Source of the DNA: CAZXEU01 sp964639665
GTDB taxonomy: Bacteria; Bacteroidota; Rhodothermia; Rhodothermales; Bin80
Assembly (NCBI GenBank): GCA_964639665.1
Contig: CAZXEU010000069.1
Location: forward strand, 1 to 9,613
DNA length: 9,613 nucleotides
Reading direction: 5' to 3'
The notes below the pieces were generated by a model. The model was not told the origin of the DNA. It did not search any database and saw nothing but the letters and a program-made list of their open reading frames with translations. Every line of letters starts with the position of its first letter. The stretch's first letter is position 1. The translations under genes were made by a program, and so were the position numbers. This document shows, piece after piece, positions 5,957-9,613 of this stretch.

Positions 5957-7795
5957 CTATTTCCTCACAAGAAGCATCGGTCGCGTCTGCACGGACTCTG
6001 TCGTCGTCAACCGGGAAAAATACGCGCCGCTACCGAGGTCACGGCCGCTTAGCACCGCGTAATACGTCCCGCGGAAGTGATGGCCGTCTACAAGCGTGAC
6101 CACGTGCTGGCCCAGCGCATTGAATACTTCCAGGCTGACGGGACCCCGGATGGTCACACTGTAGACGACGCGCGTCGATTCCGCAAACGGATTCGGATAG
6201 TTGCCGAGAAGCGAGATCGCATTTTGGAAGGGGACGGGTTCCGTGGACAAGGGCGAATCGAGCGTAAATCGCAGCCAATTCACCCTGAAGCCGGTCTCAA
6301 GCATGCGAAGTCGCATCCGGTGCTGCCCGGCTTCAAGAATTACCCCGCTTTGTACCACGGTAGCCCAATTAATCGTGGTCGACGCATTCTCGTACACGAT
6401 GGGATCCGTCACGTCCTCGCCATCGAATTCCATGCTGAAGGAGGCGGTCGGAGCCTGCGTCGCCATGCGCGCTTCCAGCGTGTAGATACCGCTTTCGGCT
6501 ACGTCAACCGTGTATTCCAGCCACTCGCGCCGCGTAATTCCAGCCACGTCGTAGCCGTGACCGTCGGTAGAAAAATCAACGTCGACGCCTTCGTCCAGAC
6601 GGATGCCCGCGTTGTCATTTGACGGAGTCAGGTCTGCATACGCAATTCCGGGACCACCCAGATCATAGAATTCGGCCTCAATGCGGCCGGGAATTCTGTG
6701 AGGCGCGATCAGATACGGGGCCTGCCCACAGGTGTCGCCAACTCTCAGCGCGAGCGTGTCAGACTGTGCGGTCCATCCGCCGTCATCTACTGCCTGTGCC
6801 CGGAGCGTGTAGCAACCCGGGTGGATATCATCAATTGCCAGACCGAACGGTGGCGCATCAAAGGATGCAAGGAGACCGTCGCCCTGAAAAATGTGCAATT
6901 GTACAACTGTGCCGTCGGGGTCCCTGGCGTCTGCCGCTATGTCCAGCCTCTGCCCGGGCTGTAGCGCATCTGGCGCGCTGACGCTCACTTCGGGAAGTCC
7001 TGCGTACCGATATACGCGAACGTGGTCAACTACTAGTTGCTGCGGGAATATGCTGTCGTCCACGCCCTGAACTCCTCCCCAGGTTCCCCCTACGGCGATG
7101 TTCATGAGCAAGTGAAACGGCCGATCAAAGGGCCATGCCGGCCAGCCAGTGTTGGCATTGAAAAAGCGAAAGAACACCGTGCCGTCCACCGAGAATTCTA
7201 TCTCTTGAGGCGACCACTCCGCGACGTAATCATGGAAAGCCTCCGTTGCGTCGGAAATGTGAATCTGGCCACCTTGCTGCGTGTTGTTCAGGTGATTGAA
7301 ACGGTCCGTGTGCACGGTAGCGTGGACGGTGTTGGGATTGTGCCCCACATGCTCCATGATGTCGATTTCGCCCGTATCGGGCCAGCGTCCGTTACCGTAG
7401 CTGCTGGCGGTCGGCAACATCCAGATGGCCGGCCAGGTGCCACGGCCCTTCGGCAGTTTCGCGCGTACCTCGATCCGGCCATAAGTCCAGTCGCCCCTGC
7501 CCTTGGATACGAGCCTTGCGGAAGTGTAATCCCTGCTGAAGCCTGACTCCTTGTGTGCCTCTATAATGAGGGCGGTGCCGTCAACGCGGGCATTCTGCGC
7601 CCTCTTTTCTGTATAGTACTGCAATTCACGGTTGCCCCAGCCGCCGCCACCCACGTCGTATGTCCAGAGTGCAGAGTCCGGAAGCCCGGTGTAGTCAAAT
7701 TCGTCTGCCCAGGACAGAACCCAATTCTGCGAATAGGCCACGGGCGCTAGTGTCACGTAGAGACACAAAACTGCAAGTCCTCTGGCGCAATTCAT
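5957..7795 (-). CDS. GH16 endo-beta-glucanase (laminarinase-like), CBM6, T9SS-exported
   Basis: This is a secreted endo-acting glycoside hydrolase that probably cleaves beta-1,3- or mixed-linked glucans, by analogy with bacterial GH16 laminarinases. From ATG 7795 it has 612 residues. A signal peptide spans 1-23 (hydrophobic core, cleavage likely AYS/QN). The GH16 domain is about 25-265 and contains EFDYTGLPDSALWTYD, NRELQYYT, the catalytic EIDIMEH (143-149; nucleophile E143, acid/base E148) and the C-terminal VDHVRVYRY. An Ig-like domain follows (about 268-352), then a CBM6-type carbohydrate-binding module (about 366-512, with EAEFYDLGG and the REWLEYTVDV strand). A type IX sorting domain ends the protein (about 531-612; NYPNPF, then LEVFNALGQ and the final strands). 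The frame is open up to an ATG at 7954, but that start overlaps the divergent gene and has no signal peptide at its N-terminus. The product is probably surface-attached. The exact substrate is inferred. Confidence 0.93.
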   Translation of the reverse strand: MNCARGLAVLCLYVTLAPVAYSQNWVLSWADEFDYTGLPDSALWTYDVGGGGWGNRELQYYTEKRAQNARVDGTALIIEAHKESGFSRDYTSARLVSKGRGDWTYGRIEVRAKLPKGRGTWPAIWMLPTASSYGNGRWPDTGEIDIMEHVGHNPNTVHATVHTDRFNHLNNTQQGGQIHISDATEAFHDYVAEWSPQEIEFSVDGTVFFRFFNANTGWPAWPFDRPFHLLMNIAVGGTWGGVQGVDDSIFPQQLVVDHVRVYRYAGLPEVSVSAPDALQPGQRLDIAADARDPDGTVVQLHIFQGDGLLASFDAPPFGLAIDDIHPGCYTLRAQAVDDGGWTAQSDTLALRVGDTCGQAPYLIAPHRIPGRIEAEFYDLGGPGIAYADLTPSNDNAGIRLDEGVDVDFSTDGHGYDVAGITRREWLEYTVDVAESGIYTLEARMATQAPTASFSMEFDGEDVTDPIVYENASTTINWATVVQSGVILEAGQHRMRLRMLETGFRVNWLRFTLDSPLSTEPVPFQNAISLLGNYPNPFAESTRVVYSVTIRGPVSLEVFNALGQHVVTLVDGHHFRGTYYAVLSGRDLGSGAYFSRLTTTESVQTRPMLLVRK

Positions 7796-7894
7796 GTGGT
7801 ATCTTGCCACGGCAGGTTGACAGGTCCCTTGGCGATTGTCCACCAGATAAGCGATTCCGCATCCCGGCTTGCAGGTCAATCGGCGGCAACCCGA

Positions 7895-7926
7895 CCAAGT
7901 TACGGCTGACGCTGACCCATGGCAAA
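7895..7926 (-). promoter_or_regulatory. Candidate Bacteroidota-type promoter of the GH16 gene
   Basis: On the minus strand TTTG (7926-7923) is followed, after 20 bases, by TAACTTGG (7902-7895). This is one base off the TAnnTTTG -7 element, at the spacing expected for the Bacteroidota sigma factor. The leader to ATG 7795 would be about 90-95 bases. The -33 part overlaps the first codons of the divergent CRTAC1 gene. It is supported by pattern only. Confidence 0.3.
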
Positions 7927-9574
7927 CAAGGATCGGATAGAAGGTTTGCAGCAACAGGAATTCAGCCTGGATGTTGTCTGGGTAGCTTCGCTGCTAATGA
8001 TGGTGGCATGCGGTGAAGGGACCAGATTTACGGATGTTTCAAGCGAGGCTGGACTTGGCGCGTTTGTGCACGTGACTGGCGCGCGGGGAGATTTCTGGAT
8101 GCCAGAGATTCTTGGGTCCGGTGCGGCGACGTTTGACTGGGACAGAGACCAATGGCCGGACCTGCTTCTGGTCGGCGGAGGCACTTGGGAAGAGAGCTCT
8201 CCGCCCGCACTGAGACTCTTTCACAACAATCGAGACGGCACATTTACCGAGAAAACCGCTGAGGCGGGTCTGCGGGATCTGTTTGCGTTCGGTTTCGGTC
8301 TGGCAACTTCAGATTTCGATAACGACGGAGATACGGATGTCTACCTGACGGCACTCGAGGCCAACCTGCTCCTGCGCAATGACGGAGGAGTCTTCACGGA
8401 GATCGGTGCGGAAGCCGGAGTCCGCGGACGGCCGGAATGGAGTACAGCTGCACTGTTTTTTGACGCCGACAGGGATGGCTGGCTGGACTTGTATGTCGGA
8501 GGTTATGTCCAGTGGGATTCGACCGCAGATATTGCCTGCGCCGGACCACAGGGACAGAAGATCTACTGTACTCCACACCTGTACACCGGAGCACCTCACC
8601 GGCTGTACCACAACAATGGCGACGGATCGTTTGTCGACTGGACGGCACAATCCGGGTTGCTCCCGACGCCGGGCAAGACACTGGGGGCCGTTACCCTGGA
8701 TTACAATGGAGATCTTTGGCCGGACCTGGCTGTGGCGAACGACTTGCAGGCCGACCAAATCTTCGAAAACAACCGTGACGGAACGTTTACCGAGCGCGGT
8801 GTGGTCAGCGGGATTGCATTTGATGCGCGAGGCATTGCGACGGCCGGAATGGGCATCTCAGCCGGCGACATAGACGGTTCGGGAGAGCCTGCACTGGTCA
8901 TCGGAAACTTCTCCAATCAGATGACGGCCGTATTCCGTCATGTCGGCGCCGGCCGATTTACTGATCTCTCTGCCGCTTCTCGCATCGGAGGCAACAGCCG
9001 TCTGACGCTCGCATTCGGATTGTTCCTATTTGACGTAGATCTGGACGGTGACCAGGATGTCTTCGTCGCCAACGGCCATATCCATGAGCATGTTGATCAA
9101 GGTGCGGGCGGAATATCGTATCGCCAGGCACCACACCTGTTCATCAACCAGGGTAAGGGCACATTCCTGGATGAAGCTGCGGCATTTCCGGCTATTCTCG
9201 GGCGCGGCGCGGCATATGTCGACTTCGACCGGGACGGTGATCTCGACATGCTGGTGACGCAGAACGGCAATGGCGTTCGGCTTTGGCGAAATGAGCTCGG
9301 CGGTCGCTACATACGCATATTGCTCCAGGGTACAAGAAGCAACAGGGACGGTATCGGCGCGCGGGTAACTTTGTTCGCCGCCGGTTTGCGCCAAGTGCGT
9401 TACGTGTACGCCGGAGGCAGCTATCTTTCGCAGTCGGAGCGGGTGCTGACGTTTGGGTTGGGCGCGCGGCCCCGCGCAGATTCGGTGCGCATCGAGTGGC
9501 CAAGCGGACGCATTACATCGCTGCCATCGGTCCAGGTCGATACGCTATTGGTCGTGACGGAGCCGGAGGTGTAA
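7919..9574 (+). CDS. CRTAC1-family FG-GAP/VCBS repeat protein with ASPIC/UnbV domain, probable lipoprotein
   Basis: This is an exported beta-propeller-like protein of 551 residues. A hydrophobic stretch ends LLMMVAC (Cys31), a lipobox-like site, though the residues before it are not very basic. FG-GAP/VCBS repeats with Ca2+-binding DxDxDG-type loops follow: FDWDRDQWPDLLL (72-84), DFDNDGDTDVYL (132-143), FDADRDGWLDLYV (181-193), DYNGDLWPDLAV (261-272), FDVDLDGDQDVFV (371-383) and VDFDRDGDLDMLV (434-446). A family-typical Cys pair (C207, C217) precedes YTGAPHRLYHNNGDG. The C-terminal ASPIC/UnbV domain (about 463-550) contains NRDGIGARV, YAGGSYLSQSE and RIEWPSG. The family occurs in many marine bacteria and its molecular role is poorly known; binding of carbohydrate, matrix or partner protein at the surface is the usual guess. 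ATG 7919 has no Shine-Dalgarno. A gene with a strong ribosome-binding site starts five bases after its stop. Confidence 0.9.
   Translation: MANKDRIEGLQQQEFSLDVVWVASLLMMVACGEGTRFTDVSSEAGLGAFVHVTGARGDFWMPEILGSGAATFDWDRDQWPDLLLVGGGTWEESSPPALRLFHNNRDGTFTEKTAEAGLRDLFAFGFGLATSDFDNDGDTDVYLTALEANLLLRNDGGVFTEIGAEAGVRGRPEWSTAALFFDADRDGWLDLYVGGYVQWDSTADIACAGPQGQKIYCTPHLYTGAPHRLYHNNGDGSFVDWTAQSGLLPTPGKTLGAVTLDYNGDLWPDLAVANDLQADQIFENNRDGTFTERGVVSGIAFDARGIATAGMGISAGDIDGSGEPALVIGNFSNQMTAVFRHVGAGRFTDLSAASRIGGNSRLTLAFGLFLFDVDLDGDQDVFVANGHIHEHVDQGAGGISYRQAPHLFINQGKGTFLDEAAAFPAILGRGAAYVDFDRDGDLDMLVTQNGNGVRLWRNELGGRYIRILLQGTRSNRDGIGARVTLFAAGLRQVRYVYAGGSYLSQSERVLTFGLGARPRADSVRIEWPSGRITSLPSVQVDTLLVVTEPEV
9565..9570 (+). 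promoter_or_regulatory. Strong Shine-Dalgarno for the next gene
   Basis: GGAGGT lies at 9565-9570, inside the last codons of the CRTAC1 gene and nine bases before GTG 9580. It is the best ribosome-binding site in the window and decides the start of the partial gene that follows. Confidence 0.55.
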
Positions 9575-9579
9575 GCAGC

Positions 9580-9613
9580 GTGCGAACCGCGTGCGGCATT
9601 GCATTGATAATAT
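9580..9613 (+). CDS. 5' end of a downstream gene, probable exported protein (partial)
   Basis: GTG 9580 opens a frame reading MRTACGIALII to the window edge. It starts five bases after the CRTAC1 stop and is preceded by a GGAGGT ribosome-binding site at good spacing. One Arg followed by a hydrophobic run is what the start of a signal peptide looks like. The tight spacing suggests an operon with the CRTAC1 gene. Only 11 codons are visible, so no function can be given. Confidence 0.45.
   Translation, partial: MRTACGIALII

Noticed and set aside
224..7795. A glycan-utilisation locus linking the symporter and GH16 enzyme
   Set aside because: The genes are 4 kb apart on opposite strands with unrelated genes between them, and no SusC/SusD or sugar-catabolism gene is present. 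The link stays speculative.
7817..7822. Consensus TTGACA as a -35 box for the CRTAC1 gene
   Set aside because: No acceptable -10 hexamer lies 16-18 bases downstream; the nearest AT-rich hexamer is 22 bases away.

Overview
The window looks like a chromosomal segment from a moderately GC-rich, Gram-negative, Bacteroidota-like bacterium. Rhodothermota/Balneolota relatives are the best guess. The main clue is a secreted glycoside hydrolase that ends in a type IX secretion (Por) C-terminal sorting domain. Two probable lipoproteins, an SSS-family symporter of the kind common in that phylum, a CRTAC1-type FG-GAP/ASPIC-UnbV protein and weak Shine-Dalgarno sequences agree with this. The lineage is inferred from gene content only; no rRNA or tRNA gene is present.

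Layout. Positions 1-136 hold no supported gene, but they contain an imperfect inverted repeat and two AT-rich direct repeats. A sodium/solute symporter gene (+, to 1627) follows. Its family homology begins abruptly near 137, so about the first 60 residues normal for the family are missing. Two genes run on the minus strand: a GNAT N-acetyltransferase (3093-2584), then a DUF2233-type phosphodiester-glycosidase lipoprotein (about 2472-1657) whose end converges on the symporter. Divergent from the acetyltransferase is a regulator (+, 3143-3826) with a MerR/excisionase-type helix-turn-helix and an RsbRD-N-like helical domain. A roughly 290-base gap with three consecutive hairpins leads to an FprA-type ferredoxin/adrenodoxin-NADP+ reductase (+, 4115-5494). 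A gap of about 460 bases with no convincing gene separates it from the convergent GH16 endo-beta-glucanase (-, 7795-5957). The GH16 gene is divergent from a CRTAC1-family lipoprotein (+, 7919-9574). The last 34 bases carry a strong ribosome-binding site and the first 11 codons of another probable exported protein.

How the genes fit together. The GH16 enzyme (GH16, Ig-like, CBM6, T9SS signal) is built for surface attack on a beta-1,3- or mixed-linked glucan such as laminarin. The symporter could import a small sugar or another small solute, but it lies 4 kb away and no SusC/SusD pair is present, so a shared pathway is only inferred. The acetyltransferase and the phosphodiester glycosidase may be co-transcribed. 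The helix-turn-helix regulator shares a 64-base intergenic region with the acetyltransferase and is the obvious candidate to control it and itself.

I see no CRISPR array, transposase, defence island or biosynthetic cluster. The points most worth checking are the abrupt 5' boundary of the symporter gene, the regulator's architecture and overlapping promoter, the hairpin-rich gap before fprA, and the unassigned gap after it.
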